Shown: positions 46,352 to 56,660 of the stretch, piece by piece
Layout: each line of letters begins with the position of its first letter
How positions within the stretch are numbered: position 1 is the stretch's first letter
Notes under the pieces: generated by a model
What the model saw: only the letters and a program-made list of their open reading frames with translations
Told to the model about the DNA's origin: nothing
Database searches by the model: none
DNA from: Aplysia californica
Lineage: Eukaryota; Mollusca; Gastropoda; Aplysiida; Aplysiidae
Length of the DNA stretch: 64,000 nucleotides
Assembly: GCF_000002075.1 (NCBI RefSeq)
Contig: NW_004797827.1
Coordinates: forward strand, 352,964 to 416,963
Direction: 5' to 3'
Position numbers and translations under genes: made by a program

Positions 46352-46525
46352 CTGTCCCCGTCGCTTTATGCAAGGAAAAATATCAAAATATGCAAACTGA
46401 GCCCAAAAAAATGTGAAATTATGCGATTCTGTTAATTTTAAAACAAAGAATGATAAAGAAAAATAATCAGAAATAATGCAAAAAATGGGTTGAATTATGA
46501 AGGGTGCATAAAACCACGGGGAAAG
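46352..46525. mobile_element. MITE-1 copy
   Basis: Ends CTGTCCCCGTCGCTTTATGC and GCATAAAACCACGGGGAAAG are inverted repeats. Confidence 0.9.
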
Positions 46526-46729
46526 ATAAGTATGGGTGGTGAGCATTGTAAAGTAAACCTCAAGATCACCTCATTTTGAGACTTTAACCTGGGTTATATC
46601 CATACCGCCGTCCAGCAAGTCACCAATTAATTGTTGTTATTGTTTTGTTTTGTTTTTTAAGAAAAGAAAAGCACATCGACACAAAGTCGTACATATGTAT
46701 CATTACAGTGCGAATGATTGATAAACAAT

Positions 46730-46947
46730 AGAAACAACAGAGTGGGTGGTTGGTGGGTGCTCTGGTGTGGTCTGCTTCCTTTTTCCTATCAAACATCTAT
46801 CGTCTGTATCTCCCCTCCTTCTTTTTTGTGTTTGTTACTCTCTTGTAACACCTCTAATCTTCTGGCGCTCATATGACCTTATGCAGTTGCGAGTGCCGTA
46901 AAACCTGTACTAAAACTAAGCTAAAAAAAAAACAAGAAACAACAGAG
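46730..46947 (+). repeat. SINE-A copy with 13-bp target duplication
   Basis: AGAAACAACAGAG at 46730-46742 and 46935-46947. GCGC-subtype tail, then an A run. Confidence 0.95.
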
Positions 46948-47392
46948 AGGAAGAAAAGAAGTAGGACCTACCAACTACCAGAGTGGCAACCACCACCCGC
47001 ACGTCATAAGATGACTTGATTTGAACAATGGGAGAAAACAACCCGCTTTGAAACATATATTATGCTGATGAGAGGAAGAACACATTAAATGGCCGCCAAA
47101 GTTTGGTAACTAGTCACGACACAGTACAGCAGGACTGTCCGCGAGTCACAACTCACTGGAAGTACTGGAAGTTCCCTCCGCGGTAGCAAGCGGGGGGGGG
47201 GGGGGGGGGCAAATCAAATCACAAGCCTGCTCGCAAGCCGTCCGCTGCTTTGCAAGCCTTCGAGCAGAATCCAGCCCTAGAACTTCAGCACATACATGTA
47301 GCTTAAGCAGTCCTTGAAAACTGCTTTTAAATAACCCCCCAAAAATGATTAAAATTGCGAAACTGGTGGGAAAATGCCTGTTTCTCCAAGCT
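46948..47392. other. Intergenic, no gene seen
   Basis: Holds a poly-G run (47192-47209). No other feature. Confidence 0.4.
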
Positions 47393-47436
47393 TATTATTT
47401 TGACGAGCGCCTGATTACTCCACGATACCTCACACT
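47393..47436. mobile_element. MITE-2 right-end fragment
   Basis: TTATTTTGACGAGCGCCTGA followed by CCACGATACCTCAC; the rest is absent. Confidence 0.75.
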
Positions 47437-47611
47437 CACAATTGCTTTACAAAACCTGAACATGAGACGGTATACGGTACATGTTGTGAAAGGAAAACAG
47501 TACTGTACTACTACTACATTTTGTCCCAGAAGAAATGCTGACTCATACAATGTGTGGAAATGAGGCTGGATACCATAATAAGAGAGGGACAAATTTTTCG
47601 ATAGTTTCAAT

Positions 47612-47875
47612 TATTGTTATACGGAGTGCCTGCTGGATCGGGTCGATTACCGAGTCGGGCGATCGGAGTGGCACCCCGTAGGCTATGTGCCCACTACAGC
47701 TTGATCGGGCCAATCATGTACTCTCCCGACTCGATCATGTTCTCGCCTGGTCCAATACGAGGTGCCCACGATATGCCTGAAACTAGTGAAACTGCGTTTG
47801 TTTGTGAGGCGACCCAGTCGGGCGATCGGCCCGATCCATCGATCCGATCCGGCTGTGATTGAGAGCGCTCACCGT
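47612..47875. repeat. Worn relatives of MITE-5
   Basis: TATACGGAGTGCC, GGATCGGGTCGAT, GGCGATCGG and GCACCCCGTA blocks occur in several nested pieces. Confidence 0.65.
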
Positions 47876-47991
47876 CGCCAGTGTTGTCTATAATAATCGT
47901 CGATATACTAAGAATGCAATGACCACCACATGGAGATGGAGGAAAAAAAGAATCGCAAACAGGAACTACTTGTTCCCATAAATAACTCTTA

Positions 47992-48128
47992 TAATACGGG
48001 GTGCCCACTACGGCTGGATCGGGCCGATCGCCTGAGAAACTGGAAACAAACACGTTTGTTTTTGAGGCGATCGAGTCAGGCGATCGGCCCGATCGGCCGA
48101 TCCCGTTCGTACTGGGCACCCCGTATTA
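47992..48128. mobile_element. MITE-5, 137 bp, perfect 16-bp inverted repeats
   Basis: TAATACGGGGTGCCCA (47992-48007) is exactly mirrored by TGGGCACCCCGTATTA (48113-48128). The interior is rich in GATCGGGCCGATCG, so the whole element can fold on itself. Confidence 0.93.
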
Positions 48129-48192
48129 CCTTTCATTAAGTATATCCACCTTTTATTCCCCTTTGATATACTGGGGTCTGCCCATCTACTTA

Positions 48193-48470
48193 ATTTCGTA
48201 CACATTTGTACTCAAGGATCGATCTACTAAACTGACAAGACTGTCCCCGTCGTTTTAAGCAAGAAAAATTCTGAGATTATGCAAACTGAGCCAAAAAATG
48301 TGAAATTATGCGATTTTGTTAATTTTAACAAAGAATGATAAAGGAAAAAAAAATTATGCAAAAAATGATCAAATGTTGCTAAATTATGCGGGGTGCATAA
48401 AACCACGGGGACAGGCTATTTCATTTCGCACACATTTGTACTCAAGGGTCGATCTACTAAACTGACAAGA
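48193..48470. mobile_element. MITE-1 copy between 48-bp direct repeats
   Basis: The element 48241-48414 has ends CTGTCCCCGTCG and CCACGGGGACAG. 48193-48240 and 48423-48470 are direct repeats with two differences. Confidence 0.92.
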
Positions 48471-48608
48471 TCCCAACAGAAAAATAAACAACTTACGTAC
48501 GTTTGAGTTTTAGACAAAGCGAGGGGGATAAGGCACATAGAGAGTTACGGTGCAGAGACAAAGAAAGAGATGGACACCGTAGACAGCCAGATAAAAAGTT
48601 AGTTTTTG

Positions 48609-48633
48609 AGAGAGAGAGAGAGAGAGAGAGAGA
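48609..48633. repeat. (GA)n microsatellite at an assembly gap
   Basis: The repeat runs into the N block, so its length is unknown. Confidence 0.9.
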
Positions 48634-48773
48634 NNNNNNNNNNNNNNNNNNNNNNNNNNNNNNNNNNNNNNNNNNNNNNNNNNNNNNNNNNNNNNNNNNN
48701 NNNNNNNNNNNNNNNNNNNNNNNNNNNNNNNNNNNNNNNNNNNNNNNNNNNNNNNNNNNNNNNNNNNNNNNNN
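48634..48773. other. Assembly gap
   Basis: 140 N, probably an unresolved GA microsatellite. Confidence 1.
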
Positions 48774-49323
48774 GGGGAGGTGTTGGGGGATATTGCACTT
48801 CTAATGAAAGTGAAAGAGGCGTGAAAGTATTTCAAAAAAAAAAAAAAATCATAAAGAATGGAAATCCTGATCCAGAAAGTTCTACGTGATTAGGCTACCG
48901 TGTAGATCTGTTCGTTCCTGAAGGGCTACAACATAAAGCTACATTAACTTGGTGGTACCTGTTTATATAATTTTATGTGCGCTGTACTATCCGCTTTGTG
49001 TTACGACTGTTCATGCATTGATTATCTGACCAAGAGCAAATGAATTTTAAGTATTATAGCCTACGCGTTGGGTTTTAAAGTAACAGAATGGTAAAAATAA
49101 TTATGAGTATATTAAGCTACTTTATGGTGTTGTCCTCGTGTCTTCATGGACGCAAAAAGTATTATTTATAGCTTGTTTAAAAATTCTATCTAAAAAATTC
49201 AATTCATCCTAGATCTATACTTAAACGAAAGTCGAAAAATCTAGGTGAGTAACAAGCAGTGGATTGACGAGATAGACAATAAACAAATTCTAGCTTAACA
49301 CCATTTGAGAAGGCGTAACAAAC
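48774..49323. other. RING1/RNF2 upstream region
   Basis: No gene or repeat recognised. Confidence 0.4.
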
Positions 49324-49560
49324 GTGAGGTGTGCTGACAAAATGAGTTACTTCTCGGGTTTCAGCCTTATGGAAATTGATACATCTACCTTTTTAGGTGA
49401 AGTTTGTACAATTTGTGAGCATGGAATAGTAAAAGACACAATAAACTTTAACAAAATGGCATCAATTGAAAATCTACAAATCTGACCCCAGTGTCAATTT
49501 TCAGCCGATATCTCCATTCTTGGATCGTGGGAAGTAACTCATTTTGTCACCACACCTCAC
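49324..49560. mobile_element. MITE-4 copy just upstream of RING1/RNF2
   Basis: 30-bp terminal inverted repeats match at 29 positions (GTGAGGTGTGCTGACAAAAT...). The element ends 216 bp before the RING1/RNF2 ATG. Confidence 0.92.
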
Positions 49561-49775
49561 AAATAATAATTAGTAATTAATTTTATTAATTGGGGATCGG
49601 TCCCGATTAGTATTCTTGGCTGCGACATCTTTTTTTGAGCAAAAATCTGGCCAAACAGGAAATAGTATCGACCCAGTGCCAACAAGGCTGCAAAGAAAAA
49701 TCTGGAGACAACTTTCGAAGCCGAAACGAAGCTGGAGCAGACACAGTGACACAAGAAGAGGAAGAGTGAGGCAAA

Positions 49776-52700
49776 ATGGCGAACGAAGTTACACATGCTC
49801 CCAATAAAACATGGGAATTGAGTTTATACGAGCTGCACAGAACGCCACAAGATGCAATTACGGATAACACAGAAATAGCAGTTTCACCGAGAAGTCTCCA
49901 TAGTGAGCTCATGTGCCCAATTTGTTTGGATATGTTGAAGAGTACAATGACAACAAAGGAATGTTTACACCGATTTTGCCAAGAGTGTATTATTACAGCC
50001 CTTCGTAGTGGAAATAAAGAGTGCCCTACGTGCAGGAAAAAACTTGTTTCGAAACGTTCATTGCGACCTGACCCTAATTTTGATGCACTGATATCTAAAA
50101 TTTACCCAAGCAGAGACGAATATGAAGCTCACCAGGAAAGATTGATGGCAAAACTCAACAAACACCACAACACAGCTGCCCTCACCAACAGTATTGAAGA
50201 AGGTTTGCGGCTTCAGGCCTTGAATCGGGCACAACGGGTGAGAAAACAAAATCAGAATACTGAAATGGGTGCTCGGAGAAATGATGACGATCCAAATGAT
50301 GATAATTTGTCAGAGTCTCAGGGTTTGGCAGATAACGATGAGATGTCAAATCAGTCGAACGATGCACTGCAGCACAAGCCAATAATGAAGCATCAGTTCT
50401 CAGATGATTCGAGTGCGGAAAACTCCACAGGTGAAGCTAGCATGTCAGAGCAACACTCAAGGGGTAGTCCAGAACCTGCCATACCCCAACTGATCAATGA
50501 GATTGAACTGATTTTCAAGCCCCATCCTCAAGACTGCGATGGTGATCCATCGTCACAGACCCGTTACATCAAGACCACAGGAAATGCCACTGGTACGTAA
50601 TTTAGTAGTAGAATCTAGTAGTATTGAGTATTGTTAACACATTGTTTTTTGTAAGACAAGGTAACAAGGTTATGGGGAAGGATTTCCATAACGAGTGAAC
50701 ACCCCAACAAACACCCTAATCAGCTAATAATCCAAGCCCTTGTAGTGACTTGTAGCCCTAGCCCCAACCCTGACTCTCGAAAACTTAACCCTAGCCCTAG
50801 CCCTAGTGTCTACGTACACGGTAACCGGGCACCTAGTCTCAATATCTACGTACACGGTAACCGGGCACCTAGTCTCAGTTTCTATCATGTACACGGTAAC
50901 CGGGCACCTAGATCTAGACTTAGTCTCAGTATCTACGTACACGGTAAACCGGAATGAAAATAAATCAATATATTGTCTTGTGCTGTCACTTGCTGAAAAT
51001 AAAGAAAGTCATACAAGAAGCGTCTTGTCGGGCTCACCATCGTGACCGGTCAGTGAACCTGTGCGTGTGCATCACATTGTGAGTACCGGTTGGGGGTCAC
51101 CAAAGTTCATTCAAACCCTATGCGCTGCGAAGTATAGAGCTCCGGAATGGGGGGATTATTTATTTTTTTAAAGGTACAGTCGAGGGAGGGGTGGGGATGA
51201 AGGAAACACCGGATGACAAAAACTGAACTTTGAGTTTTGAACTGCCCGGTTACCGTACGTGACACTGAGACTACAGGCCCGGTTGCCGGTTACCGTGTAC
51301 GTAGATATTGAGGCTACATGCCCGGTTACCGTGTACATGACACTGAGACTACGTGCCCGGTTGCCGGTTACCGTAGACCCTCCATTTCTTGTATTCTCAA
51401 TCTTACTTTTACCGCTTCTCTTCTAGCCCTAACCCTAACCTTTAGATTCCATAGTGGTCACTTGTTACAGAATTTTATACCTCCCAAGGTGACGTAGACT
51501 AGGGTCTTTACTTTTACACTTTAAGTCGTTACTGTTACACCACAAAGTTGTTAACTATTGCTTCTTTACTCCAAGACCACAATTCAATGCTTTAATTATA
51601 TTTGCTCTGGTAACACTTTGGAGTTACACGCTGGTACTGAGAGGAAGGGCAGCCAATAGAGAATGGTTTCTGTGCCAAGTGCACTTTTCCATGTAAATGT
51701 TGTTGGGGTCAAGGCCAAGGGGTCAGCTACCTCTGTCATTTTTCTGGTTAAATTGATTGAAAATTCTTATAATATAATAAAACTTTTCAACATACTGTGA
51801 TCTCTGTAACTTTTGTTATTCAAACGTACCAGAGTCAATGATTCAAAATTCGGATTTTGAGATCTGATTATAAAAACTTTATCTTTACCCGAAGTGGGCT
51901 ATCTCTATGCTGCATGGTGATTTTTTTGTATAAAAGTTGTGAGGACAAAAATCAATTTGTAGAAAAATGATGCTTGAAAAAAACACAACCAAAGTGCATT
52001 GCATGGGTCTGAGTAGGAAATTCTCAGAAAAGCCAGAGCGGTAAATTTTTACTTTCCACTCCGGCACGCAGACGCACTGCTTTTGAGGTCAAACTGCAGT
52101 ATAGTATTTGCTGCAGATCACACACATAGCCACCAAAACTGTCGCCAATTAATTATTTTCAAGAAAATTTCAATCTTAACTATGCAAAACATCAAGTAAC
52201 TGGGGTGTATTCCCCTCTGTAACTTGTAACCCAGATTTTTTTTCTTACTTGAAACCCCACGATTGGTCCAAAGAGCAGAAATTTCTACACTATTGCCTGG
52301 TGTGGTAAGTTCCATCATAAACCGTCAAATATTTTTAAAACAATTACTTTGCGATGGAAATTAAGTCAATATAAATTGTTTTCAGCGCATTGTAGTTTTG
52401 ATTTCAGTCTCAGCACTAGTGGGTGGTTGACGGGTGCTCTGGTGTGGTTTGCTCCTTCTTTCCTATCAAAATACCTATCGTCTTTGTCTCTCCTCCTTTT
52501 TTGTGTATGTAAACTCTCTTGTAACACATATCTATTCTTCGTCACTTATATGACCTTATTGTGTTGCAAGTGCCGTAAAACTCTCGTTAAAACTAAACTA
52601 AGTCTCAGCACTAAACTAAACCCAATGTTTTACTGTTTCAGTTGACCATTTGTCCAAGTACCTGGCCATCCGTTTGTCGATAGACACTTCAAGTGACTGC

Positions 52701-54465
52701 GATGAAGGTATGATCATGATAATGATGTTTTTATTTTATATTATTATTAGACTCGAACTAATTTTAGGGGTATCCGTGTTTTGCGTTTTATTTTCTCTCT
52801 CTGTTTCTGTTTTTTTTTCCTTGTTACCTTTCGAAATTGCTTTTTATTGAAATGCAAGGTTATTTTTGGAGAACAAAAATTATTGTTGTATAGCTTGTTT
52901 TTTTAAAAATTCTTATAGAAAAGAGTAAAAAAAAAGTCTGATCAGGCTTGACATTTTAATCTTTTTTGATAAATTATAATTCATAAAAAAATGTGTTAGG
53001 TGTTATTGACTTTGTTGTTCTTTTGTAAAGCTTTTTTTCTTTAGTATTTTTAAGAGAAATGTATTAATTTCTACTGCTGTACTTTAAGGTGTATCTTTTT
53101 TGGAAATATCCTGCCTTGTCTTGTATCAAATTTTGTATACTAATTTAGACCTTTTACAAATTTGTTGACATTACGATAAAGACTCGGTGTTTGGTTTGTG
53201 GATGCTCTGGTGTGGTTTGCTTTCTTCTTTCCTATCAAAGATCTGTCTTTATCTCGCCTTCTTCTTTTTTGTGTTTGTTACTCTCTAGTAACACCTCTAA
53301 TCTTCTGGCGCTCATATGACCTTATGCAGTTGCGAGTGCCGTAAAACTCTTACTAAAACTATAACTCTAATCTTCGGCACTTATATGACCTTATTGTGTT
53401 GCAATAATCTTACGAAAAAGGAAAAAACCTCTTTAATGTCCAGGTCTTTCTCCTTCACCCACGGCCATCTGTGTAAAATGTCCAGGTCTTTCTCCTTCAC
53501 CCACGGCCATCTGTTTAAAATGTCCAGGTCTTTCTCCTTCACCCACGGCCATCTGTGTAAAATGTCCAGGTCTTTCTCCTTCACCCACGGCCATCTGTGT
53601 AAAATGTCCAGGTCTTTCTCCTTCACTCACGGCCATCTGTGTAAAATGTCCAGGTCTTTCTCCTTCACCCACGGCCATCTGTGTAAAATGTCCAGGTCTT
53701 TCTCCTTCACCCACGGCCATCTGTGTAAAATGTCCAGGTCTTTCTCCTTCACCCACGGCCATCTGTGTAAAATGTCCAGGTCTTTCTCCTTCACCCACGG
53801 CCATCTGTGTAAGTTGTTCTTGGTCTATCCCTGCCTCTTTAAATTTAAATTGTTGGTGGTTGGCGGGTGCTCTGATGTGGTTTGCTCCTTCTTTCCTATC
53901 AAACATCTATCGTCCTAAATCTCCCCTCCTTCTTTTTTATGTTTGTTACTCTCTTGTAACTCATATAAATAATCTTCTGGCGCTCATATGACCTTATGCA
54001 GTTGCGAGCGCCGTAAAACCTCTACTAAAACAAACAAAATTTTCATTTCTTTTTTTTTTTTTTCAAGCGAGAGCGAAGTTTTCAAGGCTTTTACTTTTTT
54101 ATGTCTAAGTTCAAGTAGTATTCCAGACGCTCTATTTGTCTCTTCCTAATTGTTTTTTAAATTTATTACTATTATTGGTGAGGGACCCACTCTGGCTTTA
54201 AATTTCAGCTTCTTCACATTCTATCTGCACTGATACCAAATTTGTTCCTTTTAAAAAATATTTTCCAGAGGAAGTGTCGTCTGGCAGTCGGTTTGACATC
54301 TTCGTCGCGTCACCTCCCGGCCATTTTGTTCTGCTGAGTGGAACCACAAATCTGGAGCATGTGAAAGACAAGTACTGGAAAGTGAACAAACCCCTCGAGA
54401 TCTTCTACTCGGTGCGCAAGTCAGCGTCGCAGTCGACTGTGAAGAAAATGCATCCAGACAAATGA
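49776..54465 (+). CDS. RING1/RNF2-like: RING1/RNF2 Polycomb PRC1 E3 ubiquitin ligase, three coding exons
   Basis: Exons 49776-50592, 52642-52707 and 54269-54465 join in phase (1080 nt, 359 aa; human RNF2 is 336, RING1 about 400). The start has a good context (AAAATGG). The C3HC4 RING uses C47, C50, C63, H65, C68, C71, C83 and C86, with the family block [20 protein letters not shown] just after it, followed by the EEYEAHQ-type helix that contacts the BMI1/PCGF partner. Residues about 155-235 are a poorly conserved acidic/Ser/Asn linker. The C-terminal RAWUL domain starts near 238 ([12 protein letters not shown]) and includes [13 protein letters not shown]-type and [13 protein letters not shown] blocks, then a Ser/Lys-rich tail absent from vertebrates. 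The protein would mono-ubiquitinate histone H2A (Lys119 in mammals) as the catalytic core of PRC1. One gene probably stands for both vertebrate paralogues. Confidence 0.97.
50755..50806 (+). repeat. Telomere-like CCCTAG/CCCTAA tract
   Basis: Includes TTAACCCTAGCCCTAGCCCT. A second short tract, CTAGCCCTAACCCTAACC, is at 51424-51442. Confidence 0.75.
50808..50950 (+). repeat. Palindromic minisatellite array, plus orientation
   Basis: Four units with TACGTACACGGTAACCGGGC plus ACCTAGTCTCA spacers, in RING1/RNF2 intron 1. Confidence 0.88.
50978..51190 (+). repeat. Core repeat copy 3
   Basis: CTTGTCGGGCTC, GTGACCGGTCAGTGAACC, GGGGTCACCAAAGTTCATTC and CTCCGGAATGGGG match 21680-22160. Confidence 0.88.
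51243..51375 (-). repeat. Palindromic minisatellite array, minus orientation
   Basis: Four units of CCCGGTTACCGTGTACGTAG type, inverted relative to 50808-50950. Confidence 0.88.
51443..52037 (+). other. RING1/RNF2 intron 1, middle part
   Basis: No repeat family recognised. Confidence 0.4.
52038..52385 (+). repeat. Dispersed repeat shared with 23655-24030
   Basis: GTAAATTTTTACTTTCC, TTGCTGCAGATCACACAC, AAACTGTCGCC and CGATTGGTCCAAAG in the same order; the GC-palindromes are worn here. Confidence 0.8.
52406..52613 (+). repeat. SINE-A copy with 13-bp target duplication
   Basis: AGTCTCAGCACTA at 52406-52418 and 52601-52613. The 3' end is 29 bp from the RING1/RNF2 exon 2 acceptor; sense. Confidence 0.96.
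52708..53186 (+). other. RING1/RNF2 intron 2, first part
   Basis: T-rich; no repeat recognised. Confidence 0.4.
53187..53415 (+). repeat. SINE-A copy with two tails of different subtype
   Basis: A GCGC-stem tail ending CTTACTAAAACTATAA is followed by a second, ACTT-stem tail (53360-53415). Sense in RING1/RNF2 intron 2. Confidence 0.85.
53436..53813. repeat. 42-bp minisatellite, nine units
   Basis: Units begin every 42 bp with ATGTCCAGGTCTTTCTCC. Divergence is one or two bases. 42 is a multiple of three, so frames stay open on both strands. Confidence 0.97.
53855..54034 (+). repeat. SINE-A copy
   Basis: Full length, GCGC-subtype tail (GAGCGCCGTAAAACC), sense in RING1/RNF2 intron 2. Confidence 0.92.
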
Positions 54466-55499
54466 GGGGCGCCTTCTTAATAACTCAAGTTTAAAAAAAA
54501 AATTTTTTTTTAATCTTAAAGTTTGACTGGCAAGAACAATATAAGCATCTTCACCTTTGTAGCCAGAACATTTGGTCCTGTTTTTGACCCCTCTATTTTC
54601 TTGGAGCTACCTTTGGTCACGTAATACGATGCTGATGAATGTACCGTGTAGCTACCCCCGTTTAAGTTAAAAGTGTATTCGTCAAGATGTATCAAGTGTT
54701 CATGCTGTCACACACTGGCTGGAGGCGCAGTGACTTGTTCCTTGATTGGGAGGTTGGCTGCATTGGGGAGGACTGATATATAAAGATTTGCAAGTCGTGT
54801 TCTTTCTTTCAACTTGTCTTTTTAGTTGTGATGGATGTTTTAGTAACCTAAACCGTTGTGATGGATACAACACAAAGACTCAAACTCTGTACAACTCGTA
54901 ACTAATAATGTGCCAGATGGTGTAGATATTTGTGCTTGTAGATACTCAGTTGGCGGACTCCAACAATTTTCACAGCTAGCTAATCGCGGGCAGTACTGCA
55001 TACAGGGGTATCTCAACGGCCTCCAAAAATGACTATCATCTGTATGCAATACTGCCCGCATAATAATGGTTATCGGCTTAGAGAGATATCTCTGTAAATA
55101 AACCCACTGCCATTGTAAATTTCACACTACCTTTGTAGAGTGGTGGCTGGTGACCTTGAAGCTTCTCCTTTATTGTAAGATTTTACAATTGAACGTTACT
55201 GTGGAGTCCTTGCAACCCCTTCCCTGCCTAGGGGAAGTAACATAGCTCTGCCAGGGTGCAGAAAAATGTTTATCAAGTTAAAGAACTAATACTGGTTTAA
55301 TTTCTTTTTTTCTACATTCTTCTTCTGAAACTGCACATTGTGTATGGAGTATTCAATAAACATTCATTTGCAAGCAAAGGAAAACACTTCCACAACATAA
55401 TTTTTTTCTTCTTTTTTTTTTTTTGGATTCATACATGTTTTTTTGTTTTTTTAAAGTTCCCTTTTTTTTGGTGGTTTATTGAAGAATGTATTGAATAAA
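54466..55499 (+). other. RING1/RNF2 3' untranslated region, with polyadenylation signals
   Basis: After the stop codon there is about 1 kb without repeats of the local families. Canonical AATAAA hexamers lie at 55097-55102, 55355-55360 and 55494-55499. The second and third are the likeliest ends because T-rich or GT-rich sequence follows them. A 20-bp inverted repeat lies at 54986-55059. The exact 3' end is inferred, not seen. Confidence 0.6.
54986..55059 (+). other. Stem-loop in the RING1/RNF2 3' UTR
   Basis: Arms 54986-55005 and 55040-55059 pair at 19 of 20 positions around a 34-nt loop. It lies between the stop codon and the first AATAAA. It is the strongest short hairpin noticed in host transcript sequence here. 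Confidence 0.7.
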
Positions 55500-55867
55500 A
55501 ACAGTAGTAAAATGCCCCAAGCTTAGATTTCACCAGCGATGTCGTGGGTGTGATTCTCTCAGTGAACTAGTCTGTCACTCACTTTCCCATTTACAGCCAG
55601 TAGTGCTTCTTCGTGTGATTCGACTTGTAATTCTCTCCAAAATAAAGAGCAGACTTTGTCAATCAGGTGCATTGTCTCATGGTTTGTTTGTGTCTGGTTC
55701 CCTTTCTAATGCAGACGACACGAACCCTGCAGGCCCTGCTCTCTCTTTTTTTTCTTTTTGAGCAACCTTTTAAATTAAACTGAAAAGCAGGCTGAACGGA
55801 AGATATCTGGTGGACCCTCCCAGGGGGTGGGGGGGTTAAACGCCTTTGACAGACTATCTGACGAGTT

Positions 55868-56044
55868 CGGTGATTGGCAGGTGCGCTGGTGCGGTTTTCT
55901 CCTTCTTTCCTATCATACTCGATCCATCGTTCTTTTCTCCCCTCTTTTTCTTCTCTTGTAACACCTTCAGCATTAATTTAATTTATGTGATTTATGATGA
56001 CCTTATTGTTTTGCAAGTACCGCAAAACTTTGACTAAAACTAAA
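55868..56044 (+). repeat. SINE-A copy
   Basis: Diverged full-length copy downstream of RING1/RNF2. Confidence 0.8.
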
Positions 56045-56460
56045 GACTCTCTGACTAGTGTCCCATCGCATAAGGGCTCAGATGTCACATGTACAGCTTC
56101 AGGTTGTGGTAACGGCAACTGAGGAAAAGATTCGACCACATGGACTTGTTTGGCTTTTAAAAAGTCTGAAGGAACTGTGGAACTGTAGTAAGCTTTAACG
56201 TCCTATCCCGATTCTTTGAACTGTGGTACAATTATGCAACCCGTCGCTAAGGGCCCTTAATTATATGCTTTGACTCTGGAGCGGACAGTGCAGATTTTAT
56301 TGTCTCTTTACAGTGTGCCAAATTTTTGTCACATGTTACATATTGTGAAGGAGGGGTCCGCTTAAACTACAGAAATCTGTGACTGTGAGGCTGCCAGATT
56401 TTCTTTAGTTTAGCCATTTTTTATTTTTTTTTAGCTACAAGTACAAGAGATGATTCACTG

Positions 56461-56660
56461 GCGTCTGTAGTGTACCCTGTGTAGCGGTTAAGTGCTTCGC
56501 TGTTGCATGCAGGAGACTTGAGTTCAATTCCTAAAAAGTGCTTTCTGCTGGGATGTTGTATTCCTCTCAGCCTGGTTCGGCTTTGACTTTGACAGGCAGG
56601 GTGGGAAGCCCACCTCCTAAATATTGTAAATAGTGTTAAAGGGGGTGTAAAACCCCTCCA
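56461..56660 (+). repeat. tRNA-derived SINE
   Basis: GTGTAGCGGTTAAGTGC (A-box-like) and TTGAGTTCAATTCC (B-box-like) are followed by a body lacking the SINE-A/B tail; it ends near GGTGTAAAACCCC. Confidence 0.6.

Noticed and set aside
53316-53918. 200-codon open frame with 14-residue repeats
   Set aside because: It is the 42-bp minisatellite plus SINE-A sequence inside an intron; open only because the unit length is a multiple of three.
54986-55059. A miR-8/200 family gene
   Set aside because: The AATACTGCC match lies in the lower stem and the following bases do not pair; the expected mature product would not sit in the duplex.
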